NCBI GenBank assembly: GCA_021772095.1
Contig: JADYXR010000122.1
Span: 62,001-126,000 of the forward strand
Length of the DNA stretch: 64,000 nucleotides
Direction of reading: 5' to 3'
Origin: Candidatus Obscuribacter sp.
GTDB taxonomy: Bacteria; Cyanobacteriota; Vampirovibrionia; Obscuribacterales; Obscuribacteraceae
In this document: in pieces, positions 1 through 8,727 of the stretch
Numbering within the stretch: position 1 is the first letter of the stretch
Layout of the letters: every line of letters begins with the position of its first letter
The notes under the pieces: generated by a model
The model's input: the letters and a program-made list of their open reading frames with translations, nothing else
Databases searched by the model: none
Told to the model about the DNA's origin: nothing
Program-made: the position numbers and the translations under genes

Positions 1-2
1 AG

Positions 3-257
3 TCCAGAGCAATGCAAGTCACTCGATTGTGGTCAGCCAAAGAAGCTGCATATAAGTCACTGGGCGGAATTCTCGAGATGACCTCATTCTCCCTTGTGAC
101 ACCGATCGCCCCTGCGGGTGCTCTGACTCTGAGTAACAAGCAATGTGCCACCACGTTTAGTGTCTCCACAGAAGTCTCAGGAAACAGAGTGTTGTCTTAC
201 ACTTTGTTATCGCCTTTGCAAGTCCGTTCGTTAATGTTGTCCGGACAGCCGGCTTAA
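3..257 (+). CDS. 4'-phosphopantetheinyl transferase, C-terminal fragment
   Basis: The reading frame is open from the left edge, so only the last ~84 codons are present. It carries the segment WSAKEAAYKS, which matches the W-(S/T)-x-K-E-A-x-x-K signature of Sfp/AcpS-type phosphopantetheinyl transferases, where the Glu and Lys contribute to Mg2+ and CoA binding. Such enzymes transfer the phosphopantetheine arm of CoA to acyl or peptidyl carrier proteins. After the motif the tail is short and beta-like, as in Sfp-type enzymes. The internal ATG at position 12 is unlikely to be the true start because it would remove most of the domain. The subtype (AcpS or Sfp) cannot be decided from this fragment. 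Confidence 0.7.
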   Translation, partial: SRAMQVTRLWSAKEAAYKSLGGILEMTSFSLVTPIAPAGALTLSNKQCATTFSVSTEVSGNRVLSYTLLSPLQVRSLMLSGQPA

Positions 258-372
258 TTAAAGTAATTCGTTTTGCCTTCAGGTCAGTTTCTGTCTGACA
301 TTGTCGGTCTGGTCGTCACTGCCGTAGCATCGTGCCGCCCATAGTGTTTAAAAACAGATCTAATAGAACATA

Positions 373-3300
373 TTGATCGTGGGCTCGACGTTCAAACTGT
401 GCCTCCAAAGACCAATTGTGACGAATACGTCCGAGAAAATCTGTTCAGTCTGTTTGAAACCCGAGACCGCAGTCTCAGGCGGCTTCGTTACGAGCTTCAT
501 CGACGTGTGCCATTGCAAAAGTGTTCGATACCAACCCGCTGATGATTCTGTGCCTACACGGCTGTGCGGCATTTGTCACAAGGGAGTGCCGGACGGACAA
601 AGGCACGGCAGTTTGACGCAGTGGATTTTTCGATTCGACAGCTGCAAGTGCGACCAACCTCAACCGGTCTCCTTGTCAGACGTGACACGGGTTTCGGGAA
701 GTGGCTTGCGTGGAGCGTCCCAGTCCAAAACGTTGGAAAGGTCAAAACGCAAATCCGGAACGACAAATGAAAACGACGACGTAAAATTTGTCGCTGATGA
801 AACTGTCGCTGACGAAAACGTTCCTGCCGCTCCGGAAAAAGAACTGCCGGTTTCTGCACAACAATTTCCGTTGGAACGCTACAGTCCGCTGGCAGTCCTC
901 GGGCAAGGCGCGGACGGCATTGTCTATCTCGCCAAAGATCGGTTGCTGAACAAAAAAGTCGGCGTCAAAATTTTGAACAACCTTACCGGTGATCAGCTTA
1001 TCGCCTTTCAAAACGAAGCGAAGCTGACCAGCAAATTGGAACATCCAAACATCATTCAAGTTCTCAACTTCGGACCGACTCCCAGTGGCGTGCCGTACAT
1101 GGTGCTCGAGTATTCCGACCGCGTATTGTCCCTCTCTCACTCAATTCTAGAGAACGGTCCGCTCGACGTGAGCATCGCCGTCGAAGTGTTTTTGAAAATC
1201 GCCGATGCGCTCCAATTTGCCCATGAAATGAAAATCTATCATCGCGATCTTAAGCCCTCAAACATTCTGTTCACCTATACCGATCATCAAGACATCAAAG
1301 TAAAACTGATCGACTTCGGCGTTGCCTCGGTTAAGCGCGAGTGTTTGGAACCGACGATGAGCGATCACACAACAATTGTTGGAACTCTCGGTTATATGGC
1401 TCCGGAACTTGCTTCCGGGACGCAGTTCAACGCCCGTTGCGAGATTTATTCTCTCGGTTGTGTGCTCTTTGAAGCGCTAACTGGACGACTGCCTTTTACT
1501 GCTGAAAGTCCTATCAAAATGCTTTCACTTCATACCGGAACTAAGGCACCGTCACTAAATGCGGTGGCAGGTGTTCATTTTTCCGATCAGATTGAACAAT
1601 TGGTTTCTGATTGCTTGTCGAAGGATCCTGAGGCTAGACCCGCTTCAGCCGCTGTATTCAAGGACCGTCTCCAGAAAATTTTAGTGACGATTCGCTCTGC
1701 AGACGCTTCCGATTTGTCCGAGCGAATGAATGGATCAATAAACGAGCAGTCTATTCACCAGGGCGCCATCGGTAATCATTCGTCGGTGAAGGAAAACAGA
1801 CTTTTCAATAAGACCTGGACGATCTACGCTATCGCGGCACTCACAATATTGTCTGGTGGATTATTCATCTTGCGTAATATGCTCGAGAACGAAAAGACTG
1901 CAACTAACCTGGGAAAGGATAAAACTGATCCGGCTCCGTCGACTACAAAATCTGCGTCCGGTTCAAGGAAATTAGCCGATCAACTTTACGGTACTGAGCT
2001 GCTTCTCGAAAATGCGAAGGTCAGTGATATCAGCATCGAAAACGCAGCCGACATCACAAGCATCAAACTGAAACACTGCACAATCACACAGCCTGACGCC
2101 CTTTTGCGCGTTGCATCGTTCCCGAAATTGAAAAATCTTTCGTTCAATAACACAACTGGTTTGAATGAAACGGCTATGAAGCGTTTGGTGCAGGGACTCA
2201 AAAAAATCGCCACAAACAAGACCGCGTTTAAAGCAAAAAACCGATTGGAAAAGCCATTATTTTTCGATTTTTCTTTTTCAGATGTCGATTACGATGGACT
2301 GAAGCTTTTGCAAGAAGTGCCCTCGGTAGCAGCGTTATCGCTTGCCGGATTAAAAGTTGATGACACTATTATCGATATCATTACTCCGCACAAGATGCTC
2401 CAGGCAATCGATATCAGTCTCACCAGAATAACTGATAAGGGCGCAAAAAAGCTGGTGGCGATGAAGTCGCTGATTCTTTTGAGAGCGTTTAATGTGCCTG
2501 GTTTGGATTGGATCAAAACTGCCGCAGTTTTTAATCATACAACTGTCGTAGTCCAGGAATCAGAAACCGATATCGATGATGAATTTCCAATTTGCTTTGA
2601 AGCCGCGCAACAAAATAATCCGAGAGCTCAAGCTCATCTAGCCTCGCTCTATTACTCAGGAGCCGGTGTTACCAGAGATTTCGATGAAGCTCTCAAATGG
2701 TACAAGAAAGCGGCTCTGGCTGGAAATACGGGCGCGCAAATTTCAGTTGGCACGTTTTACAGACTTGGATTGGTTGGCAAAAAGCCAAGTTATGATGAAG
2801 CTTTGAAGTGGTATCAAATGGCTTATGCTAACGGTAGCCGAGATAAATCAGCTCTTCAGATCGCGGCGCTGTATGAACGTGGATTTAACGGTAAACCGGA
2901 CTATGGAAACGCCAAGAAGTACTACAAGATAGCCGCCGAATTGGGCTCTGCTACTGCATCGATGAGGCTTGGTGAAATTGCTTATTCCGGACTCGATGGA
3001 AAAGAAAACGTATCGGAAGCGATGAAGTGGTATCACAAAGGTGCCAAATCCGGTTCCGGATTTTGTATGTATTCGATTGGTGCGTGTTATCTGGATGGCA
3101 AAGGCGTAAAGCAAAGTGATAAGCAAGCGTTTAATTACTTCACTCGTGCAGCTCAAGTCGGCGATGAAGCGGGCATGTATGGTCTCGGATGTTTGTACAT
3201 GGATGGCAGGGGCACTGCGGTGGACCCGCAAGCAGCCTTGCGCTGGCTGCGTCAGGCCTCAGACAAAGGACTATCCGACGCGACTGCCAAGATTGGCACC

Positions 3301-3522
3301 ATTTATGAGAAAGGTCTTGGGGTGAAGCAAGATTATGCAGAAGCTGTCCGATGGTACAAGCGTGCAGCATTCAAGTCGGACAACAGTGACGCCTATGTCG
3401 CCCTGGGCGATTTGTATCGGGAAGGCAGAGGAGTGAAAACTGATATCGCTTTAGCCGAGTCCTATTACAAGAGCGCCTCGGCCCTCGGCAACGAAGAAGC
3501 GCGACAAAGACTGCGTCGCTAA
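373..3522 (+). CDS. Transmembrane Ser/Thr protein kinase with LRR-like and Sel1 repeats
   Basis: A 1049-residue multidomain protein. Residues ~20-95 form a Cys-rich N-terminal module with CxxC and CHC/CKC pairs, probably zinc binding. A Hanks-type kinase domain spans ~167-435, with glycine loop GQGADG at 177, catalytic Lys199, HRDLKPSN at 290 and DFG at 314, so it looks catalytically complete. A single TM helix lies at ~481-500. The outer part starts with leucine-rich-repeat-like segments (~540-720) followed by about eight Sel1-like repeats (~740-1049, with recurring AxxWYxxAA motifs). By analogy with PknB-type receptors the kinase is cytoplasmic and the repeats extracytoplasmic. The start is uncertain: TTG at 373 has no clear ribosome binding site and GTG at 379 is an alternative. 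No cognate phosphatase lies nearby. Confidence 0.85.
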   Translation: MIVGSTFKLCLQRPIVTNTSEKICSVCLKPETAVSGGFVTSFIDVCHCKSVRYQPADDSVPTRLCGICHKGVPDGQRHGSLTQWIFRFDSCKCDQPQPVSLSDVTRVSGSGLRGASQSKTLERSKRKSGTTNENDDVKFVADETVADENVPAAPEKELPVSAQQFPLERYSPLAVLGQGADGIVYLAKDRLLNKKVGVKILNNLTGDQLIAFQNEAKLTSKLEHPNIIQVLNFGPTPSGVPYMVLEYSDRVLSLSHSILENGPLDVSIAVEVFLKIADALQFAHEMKIYHRDLKPSNILFTYTDHQDIKVKLIDFGVASVKRECLEPTMSDHTTIVGTLGYMAPELASGTQFNARCEIYSLGCVLFEALTGRLPFTAESPIKMLSLHTGTKAPSLNAVAGVHFSDQIEQLVSDCLSKDPEARPASAAVFKDRLQKILVTIRSADASDLSERMNGSINEQSIHQGAIGNHSSVKENRLFNKTWTIYAIAALTILSGGLFILRNMLENEKTATNLGKDKTDPAPSTTKSASGSRKLADQLYGTELLLENAKVSDISIENAADITSIKLKHCTITQPDALLRVASFPKLKNLSFNNTTGLNETAMKRLVQGLKKIATNKTAFKAKNRLEKPLFFDFSFSDVDYDGLKLLQEVPSVAALSLAGLKVDDTIIDIITPHKMLQAIDISLTRITDKGAKKLVAMKSLILLRAFNVPGLDWIKTAAVFNHTTVVVQESETDIDDEFPICFEAAQQNNPRAQAHLASLYYSGAGVTRDFDEALKWYKKAALAGNTGAQISVGTFYRLGLVGKKPSYDEALKWYQMAYANGSRDKSALQIAALYERGFNGKPDYGNAKKYYKIAAELGSATASMRLGEIAYSGLDGKENVSEAMKWYHKGAKSGSGFCMYSIGACYLDGKGVKQSDKQAFNYFTRAAQVGDEAGMYGLGCLYMDGRGTAVDPQAALRWLRQASDKGLSDATAKIGTIYEKGLGVKQDYAEAVRWYKRAAFKSDNSDAYVALGDLYREGRGVKTDIALAESYYKSASALGNEEARQRLRR

Positions 3523-3526
3523 TTAA

Positions 3527-4117
3527 TTAAGGGCTGTCGCTTTTTTGTGAAATCTCAGATTTTTTCTTGGTTTCGTAGAGCTGTTCGGCAAGCAACCTGG
3601 TTTTATCCAGTCGCGAATGCACTTTCATTTTTATGAATTTATTGACGACGAAACGAGGAATCGGCAGTCCCGGGTCAACGTTGGACGTCAATCTTAGCTG
3701 CGTTGTACATTTGTCTATAGGTGTCAAATTCCAGCTGCCGGACATTTGCTTTAATGTTTTGTCTGACTTTATGAGGTCGTAAGACAAATATTCGTTCTCT
3801 TTGACCCTGATTTTCAGCGTGGTTTCAACGGTCCCGAGGAATGGAATGTGATCGAATTTTTGGGAGACGACAGCTTCGGTGCCTTCCGCTGAGCGCACGT
3901 CCGCGTCAAACTTGTCGGCGCTGGTCACGGCAGCCCAAACGACTTCCTTTGGCGCATTGACGACCGTCGTCACCGATACATCGTGCTTGGACTCGTGTTT
4001 GGAGCCCGACTTAGCCTCCGCACAGGTTGCCGCGCAGGTCGAAACGAGCGTGAAAGCGCCAACTACAGCTATACCCTTATTCAAAAGCAGCATGAGATTC
4101 CAGTTTCCATTTGCCAT
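3527..4117 (-). CDS. Secreted SRPBCC (START/polyketide cyclase-like) protein
   Basis: A 196-residue protein. An N-terminal hydrophobic stretch ending near the TCAATCAEA segment looks like a signal peptide. The body matches the SRPBCC pattern: VTTVVNAPKEVVWAAVTSADKFD at the start of the fold, a central run of beta strands, and a long C-terminal helix beginning near VVNKFIKMKV. The family binds hydrophobic ligands in a deep cavity; the ligand here is unknown. An internal ATG at 4093 (start of the MLLLNKG segment) is an alternative start. It is convergent with the kinase gene, whose stop lies only 4 bp away. Confidence 0.65.
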   Translation of the reverse strand: MANGNWNLMLLLNKGIAVVGAFTLVSTCAATCAEAKSGSKHESKHDVSVTTVVNAPKEVVWAAVTSADKFDADVRSAEGTEAVVSQKFDHIPFLGTVETTLKIRVKENEYLSYDLIKSDKTLKQMSGSWNLTPIDKCTTQLRLTSNVDPGLPIPRFVVNKFIKMKVHSRLDKTRLLAEQLYETKKKSEISQKSDSP

Positions 4118-4447
4118 GTAGGCTCATCATAGCTGATCGTATGACATCCTGTCATCCTGGTAAAGCCCTGTGTCACTGCTTTCTTGCCCGTTGCCAAAGG
4201 GAGTCCACAGCCATCAAGCTCCAACCAATGTAGCGAACTCTCAGCCTTTTGATGCGGAACTATAAAGTTGCGTTTTTTTATCTGTTTCTGCTCGGCACCA
4301 TATGCGATACCATGCTGATGAACCGAAAAACAGGCCTCGAAGCTCTGCTTAAAATTTCGCTTTAAAACTTCGCCTGGGCGGTGTTTCAATACCACTTCTT
4401 GTGAGGTTGGGTATATTGTTTCAGAGGACCGACCAAGGAGCTGGAAC
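4118..4447. other. Divergent intergenic region, 330 bp
   Basis: Separates the minus-strand SRPBCC gene from the plus-strand two-TM protein, so it should hold two divergent promoters. A TATATT hexamer near 4411 is a possible -10 for the plus-strand gene, but I see no convincing -35. AAGGAG at about 4434-4439 is the ribosome binding site of the gene at 4448. No other feature recognised. Confidence 0.4.
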
Positions 4448-5653
4448 ATGGCTGCTAATCGCAAGAAAGGAAAAAAATCGCAGAATTCTGACCAGGCTAA
4501 TTCCGGCAATCAGAACGCTACAAGCTCTGTTGCAAGGGCGGCGTCTGATAACGCCAATGTGGAGAACGCTGCCGCCGGGAACACCGACTCCGCCGATGTG
4601 GAAGTTGGTGCGTCAGACGAAGGCAGTGATTCGGCACGTTCGCAGCCACCCGTCGAGGCGGAACCCTCAGATTCCGAGGTGCTGTCGGATGCTGAATTAC
4701 CATCAAAAGTTGGCCGTGCTCCTGGCGATATTGCGCCTGCCGTTTTAGACATCAATGCCAGTGCAGCGAAACCAGCAACCACCGATGTTAACTCACCCGC
4801 TCCGGATGCCGGGAACACAGCGGAAGCTTCGACCGCCACTGGCAAGACCGGAATTTCGGCCGACACCACGCCTTCCGTGAGCGAACCCCCAGACCCAGCT
4901 GAAGCCAGCTCTGCTAGCGAGAATGCAGAGACCGGCGCAGCCGAAGCCTCGTCAATTAAATCAGACGTAAAACTTTCCTCCAGCATGGATACTGCTTCAA
5001 TATCAGCGCCACAAGCCGCTCCTGCCCTGCCGGAAATGTCTGCCTCAATGAAAGCAGAAAATTTTGCACGCGATGAAATTCGCACGCTGCTCGTGCCGGT
5101 CCCGCCGTTCAACCGCCTGGTCTCCTGCACTCTGGCTATTTTTTGTTGGTCCATTCTCGCTTTCATAATTCTCAAAACCCCAGCTGGTGTCAACGCGCAA
5201 GGCATGTACACTATCGATTTACCGGATGCCGGCTCGTACGTGTTTTTCTTTCGTGGCGACACGCAAGACGCTTATGGATGGACGATCGATGGTCGTTTTC
5301 GCAATTCATTGCGAATCGACATGGAGCCTATCGAACCACATCAAACAGTTACACCGCAGGTTACACCGATTGAGAAGTTCAAGGATCTTTCAGGTGCAAA
5401 CTTTTTCTCAGTAGCGGAGTTCGAAGTAAACCAGCCCGGTAAGTACAACCTGTGGATCAAATGGAATAATCCCGATGCCAAGTGTAGAGGGAAAATTACA
5501 TATGAAAAAGATCCTGTTGAAACATTTTTCTTCAAATGGGCCCTCGGCATTGTCGGAACTATAGCGTTTTTCTATATGCTGGGTATCCCTATGACTACCC
5601 GCAAAGCGCAGGCTACGCTGCCCGATTCGACACCGCCAGTAGTTACGAAATAG
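4448..5653 (+). CDS. Two-TM protein with Ala/Ser/acidic N-terminal linker
   Basis: A 401-residue protein of unrecognised family. After a short Lys-rich start, residues ~10-210 are low complexity (Ala, Ser, Glu, Asp, Pro), likely disordered and cytoplasmic. A TM helix at ~223-245 is followed by an ~110-residue extracytoplasmic beta-rich domain (YTIDLPDAGSYVFFFRGD through KYNLWIKW), a second TM helix (~360-382) and a short tail. AAGGAG sits eight bases ahead of the ATG, a good ribosome binding site. The outer domain resembles a carbohydrate-binding or Ig-like sandwich in strand pattern only; no function is assigned. Confidence 0.7.
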   Translation: MAANRKKGKKSQNSDQANSGNQNATSSVARAASDNANVENAAAGNTDSADVEVGASDEGSDSARSQPPVEAEPSDSEVLSDAELPSKVGRAPGDIAPAVLDINASAAKPATTDVNSPAPDAGNTAEASTATGKTGISADTTPSVSEPPDPAEASSASENAETGAAEASSIKSDVKLSSSMDTASISAPQAAPALPEMSASMKAENFARDEIRTLLVPVPPFNRLVSCTLAIFCWSILAFIILKTPAGVNAQGMYTIDLPDAGSYVFFFRGDTQDAYGWTIDGRFRNSLRIDMEPIEPHQTVTPQVTPIEKFKDLSGANFFSVAEFEVNQPGKYNLWIKWNNPDAKCRGKITYEKDPVETFFFKWALGIVGTIAFFYMLGIPMTTRKAQATLPDSTPPVVTK

Positions 5654-5733
5654 TAACGAGATTGCGCGTTTTTTCTGTGCTATGGTGCTTGGGAAACTTA
5701 GATTTTTGAATCGATTTCCGCTGAGGACACTGA

Positions 5734-7332
5734 ATGTTTAGTAATAGAAACACGCGGCTTAGAGCATTGCCGCTCATCGCACTTACGATCGCAATTACTA
5801 ATTCGATAAGTCAACCTGCATACGCAGACAAATCGACCTGGCGGAAACTGGAAGATCAAGGAACCGCTTCATTTAAACGCGGTGATCACCCCGACGCATT
5901 GAAAAGCTTTGCTGAGGCTCTTGAACAAGCGAGCGGCTACGAAAAAAGCGAAGAGGATCGTGCCACCACCCTTAATGACACGGGTTTGGTCTACGATGAA
6001 ATGAAACAGCCTGCGCAAGCGCAAAAATATTACCAGGATTCTCTGGAAGCAAAACGGAAAGCCTTTGGCCCAGACGATTATGCACTTGTTTCTACAATGA
6101 ATAATCTCGCATTTTCCTACATCGCAGAGAAGCGCTACGGCGAGGGCATCACCGTTCTGAAAGAGACCATCGCCATCGTTGAAAAATCCAAAGGTGCCAA
6201 TGACCCCGCACTTTCTGTCAGTCTCAACCGATTGGCAGGTGTTTACCAAACAACTAGAAAGTACCAGGACGCTGTCGATGTTTTGACTCGTTCACTCGAG
6301 ATCGCCAAGGAAAGCTTCGGAGAAAAAAGTCCACCTGTCGCGGTGATTCAAAATAATCTGGCTCTAGCACTGCGTTTCATGGGCAAAGGCGATGAGGCGG
6401 AAAAGCTTTATAAGGATAGTTTGTGGATTAGACAAACTGCCATCGGTGAAGACAGCGTCGAAGTAGCCGGCAGTCTCAACAAGATGGCTTTGAATTACAG
6501 AGAACAAAACAAATTCGAAGACGCTGAGCCGTTGCTGAAGCGTGTTGTCGATATAGTTAACAAGGCACCGTCCGTGACACCACAACAAAAAGCGGCTGCC
6601 TACAAAAATCTAGCAGTGATCTATCGTGAGATGGGCACACCTGAAAAAGCGGAGCCGCTCTACGACGAAGCGCTGCATGTTCAGCAAGAAGCGTTTGGCG
6701 AATTCGATCCAGCTCTAATCGAGACCCTGACCGACATGGGTCAGATGGAACAGGAACTGGGCGACTACGACAAAGCCAAAAAGACTTATGAACGTGCTCT
6801 TGCGATTTGCGACAAAGTCGGCACAAATGCCGCTCCATTGAGGCTGACCATTCTCGATAGATTGGAGGATACCTATAGTCAATCCGATGACCTCGGGCAG
6901 GCAATCAAGTTCAACGACCAGGTTCGTCTGCTTATCCTGAGTCAATCGACTGTCGACAATAAAGTGTTAGCAAGGAAATGGAATGACTTAGCCATGCTAT
7001 ACAAACAGCAAGGCGATCTCGATAAAGCCGAGGAATACCTCAAAAAAGCGATTGAGACCGACCAGAAGCGCGGCGCAACGCCCACTGCCGAGGCCAGTTT
7101 GTACATGAACAATCTCGCACGAGTGTATGAACAACGCGGAAAATTGGAGGAAGCCAGCAAGCTGTATCAGACTGTCATCGACATTCGCACCAAGGACAAT
7201 GGCGGCGACTCGTCATCCGTGGCTGCAGCGATGCGCCACTACGCCAATGTACTGCGCGGTTTGAACCAAGTCTCCGAAGCCGCAAGTGTTGATAAAAAAG
7301 CCGCGAAGATAGAAGAGGGCGAAGGGGAATAA
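5734..7332 (+). CDS. Secreted TPR protein (kinesin-light-chain-like repeats)
   Basis: A 532-residue protein. A signal peptide with cleavage probably after QPAYA (~residue 31) precedes about ten 42-residue TPR units of the kinesin-light-chain type, recognisable from repeated ALxxxExxxG and LNNLAxxYxxxxxYxxAExLYxxSL patterns. The repeats run to near the C-terminus. TPR arrays act as protein-protein scaffolds; the partner is unknown. It lies upstream of, and in the same direction as, the RlpA-like gene 54 bp away, so the two may be co-transcribed and share an envelope role. Confidence 0.8.
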   Translation: MFSNRNTRLRALPLIALTIAITNSISQPAYADKSTWRKLEDQGTASFKRGDHPDALKSFAEALEQASGYEKSEEDRATTLNDTGLVYDEMKQPAQAQKYYQDSLEAKRKAFGPDDYALVSTMNNLAFSYIAEKRYGEGITVLKETIAIVEKSKGANDPALSVSLNRLAGVYQTTRKYQDAVDVLTRSLEIAKESFGEKSPPVAVIQNNLALALRFMGKGDEAEKLYKDSLWIRQTAIGEDSVEVAGSLNKMALNYREQNKFEDAEPLLKRVVDIVNKAPSVTPQQKAAAYKNLAVIYREMGTPEKAEPLYDEALHVQQEAFGEFDPALIETLTDMGQMEQELGDYDKAKKTYERALAICDKVGTNAAPLRLTILDRLEDTYSQSDDLGQAIKFNDQVRLLILSQSTVDNKVLARKWNDLAMLYKQQGDLDKAEEYLKKAIETDQKRGATPTAEASLYMNNLARVYEQRGKLEEASKLYQTVIDIRTKDNGGDSSSVAAAMRHYANVLRGLNQVSEAASVDKKAAKIEEGEGE

Positions 7333-7347
7333 ATAAGTAACAACCCA

Positions 7348-7364
7348 CTGGTTCTAAAAACCAG
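7348..7364 (+). promoter_or_regulatory. Small intergenic hairpin
   Basis: CTGGTT and AACCAG form a 6-bp stem with a 5-nt loop between the TPR gene and the RlpA-like gene. No T-tract follows and the ribosome binding site GAAGGAG comes directly after, so it is more likely an mRNA-processing or attenuating element than a terminator, if functional at all. Confidence 0.25.
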
Positions 7365-7386
7365 GGAATCCTGAAGGAGACTTAGC

Positions 7387-7962
7387 ATGAGCTGGAACGA
7401 CTATTTTTTTGTTAGAGCTCGGCAAAATCGTGCTCCGATGATTGGATTAAACGTCCATGTCGGTCGCCAGCACAGCTCTGGGCTCGTTCTATTAGCCGGC
7501 TTTGTCGGTGGTCTTGCGCTGATCGCTTCATTAGCGGCCCCTGCAATTGCCGTCGACGGAACTATTACATTTAGCGGAAAGTGTTCCTGGTACGGTCCCG
7601 GCTTCGACGGCAAGAAAACCGCATCCGGTGAGCGTTTTGACATGAAGAAGAGCACCGCCGCTCATCGCAAATTGAAGTTTGGCACCAAAGTGCTGGTGGA
7701 GAATCCGCGCACAGGCAAAACTGTCGTCGTTAGAGTCAACGATCGTGGACCCTACGCAAAAGGTCGCATCCTGGACATTTCGCGAGGCGCCGCAGAAAAG
7801 CTAGGCACCCTCCTCGGAGGCGTCGCATATGTCGACTGCACCGTGTTAGATAGCGACGCCAAGGAAAGTGGCATGACTCATCTCATGATCATTTCCCGGG
7901 AATCATCCCAAACATGCATCGCGTTAGTGCCGGTCAATTCTAGCCATGGCACAAGTATCTAA
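7387..7962 (+). CDS. rlpA: RlpA-like double-psi beta-barrel protein
   Basis: A 191-residue protein. A hydrophobic export segment at ~35-57 is followed by a double-psi beta-barrel domain (~60-160). Diagnostic motifs are CSWYGPGFDGKKTASGERFD, LKFGTKVLVENPRTGK and VRVNDRGPYAKGRILDIS, the last containing the conserved Asp of RlpA-type lytic transglycosylases. RlpA proteins cleave or bind glycan strands lacking stem peptides, often at the division septum. There is no SPOR domain, so this is a minimal RlpA. GAAGGAG precedes the ATG. The symbol reflects family membership; activity is inferred. Confidence 0.85.
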   Translation: MSWNDYFFVRARQNRAPMIGLNVHVGRQHSSGLVLLAGFVGGLALIASLAAPAIAVDGTITFSGKCSWYGPGFDGKKTASGERFDMKKSTAAHRKLKFGTKVLVENPRTGKTVVVRVNDRGPYAKGRILDISRGAAEKLGTLLGGVAYVDCTVLDSDAKESGMTHLMIISRESSQTCIALVPVNSSHGTSI

Positions 7963-7986
7963 CCTGGACCGTGCTGGTTGTTCGAA

Positions 7987-8727
7987 TTACTTGTTCGAAC
8001 CCAAAACTTTCTTGATGAATTTGCCGATCGGATCATAGAATTCGTCGACGACGCGCTCCTTGAGCGGGATAATCGCGTTATCGGTGATGTGAATATCTTC
8101 CGGACAAACTTCAGTACAGCACTTCGTGATGTTGCACATGCCGATGTGACCTTCATCCTTGAGATACTTCATGCGATTGGCAGTATCTTTCGGGTGCATA
8201 TCGAGACCGGCTGTACGAACCAGAAAGCGCGGACCCATAAAGGCGTCTTTGCGATCGTGATCGCGCAATACGTGACAGACGTCCTGACACAAGAAGCACT
8301 CGATGCACTTTCTGAATTCTTGAACGCGGTCGATATCTTCTTGATGAATGACCCATTCTTTCTCGTCAGGAGCCGGCGAGAAGCCTTTGATCTTCTTATT
8401 GACCTCGTAGTTCCAGGACACATCGGTGACCAGATCTTTGATGATAGGAAAAGTTTTGAGCGGCTGAACTTTGATCTCTTCATCGTCGCCGAAGCGATCC
8501 ATCCGAGTCTTGCACATCAGGCTCGGCATGCCGTTAACTTCGGCGCTGCACGAACCGCATTTTGCAGCCTTGCAGTTCCATCGTACAGCCAGATCCGGAG
8601 CATCATGCGCCTGGATGTAGTGGATGGCGTCGAGCACAACCATTCCTTCTTCGACCGGCACTTCGTACTGTTTGAACTCGCCGCCGTTTTTATCGCCCCG
8701 ATAAACATTCAGTTTGGCTTTACGCAT
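7987..8727 (-). CDS. sdhB: Succinate dehydrogenase/fumarate reductase iron-sulfur subunit
   Basis: A 246-residue iron-sulfur subunit. The N-terminal ferredoxin domain shows the [2Fe-2S] ligands in CKAAKCGSCSAEVNG. The C-terminal domain shows the [4Fe-4S]/[3Fe-4S] motifs CIECFLCQDVC and CNITKCCTEVCPEDI. It passes electrons from SdhA flavin to the membrane quinone site. It is the last gene of a minus-strand sdhC-sdhA-sdhB cluster and its start overlaps the 3' end of sdhA by 8 bp, implying translational coupling. Length and motif order are normal. Confidence 0.95.
   Translation of the reverse strand: MRKAKLNVYRGDKNGGEFKQYEVPVEEGMVVLDAIHYIQAHDAPDLAVRWNCKAAKCGSCSAEVNGMPSLMCKTRMDRFGDDEEIKVQPLKTFPIIKDLVTDVSWNYEVNKKIKGFSPAPDEKEWVIHQEDIDRVQEFRKCIECFLCQDVCHVLRDHDRKDAFMGPRFLVRTAGLDMHPKDTANRMKYLKDEGHIGMCNITKCCTEVCPEDIHITDNAIIPLKERVVDEFYDPIGKFIKKVLGSNK

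Noticed and set aside
4510-5262. A 250-codon frame antisense to the two-TM protein
   Set aside because: Low-complexity Ala/Ser sequence leaves the opposite strand open by composition. The plus-strand gene has the good ribosome binding site.
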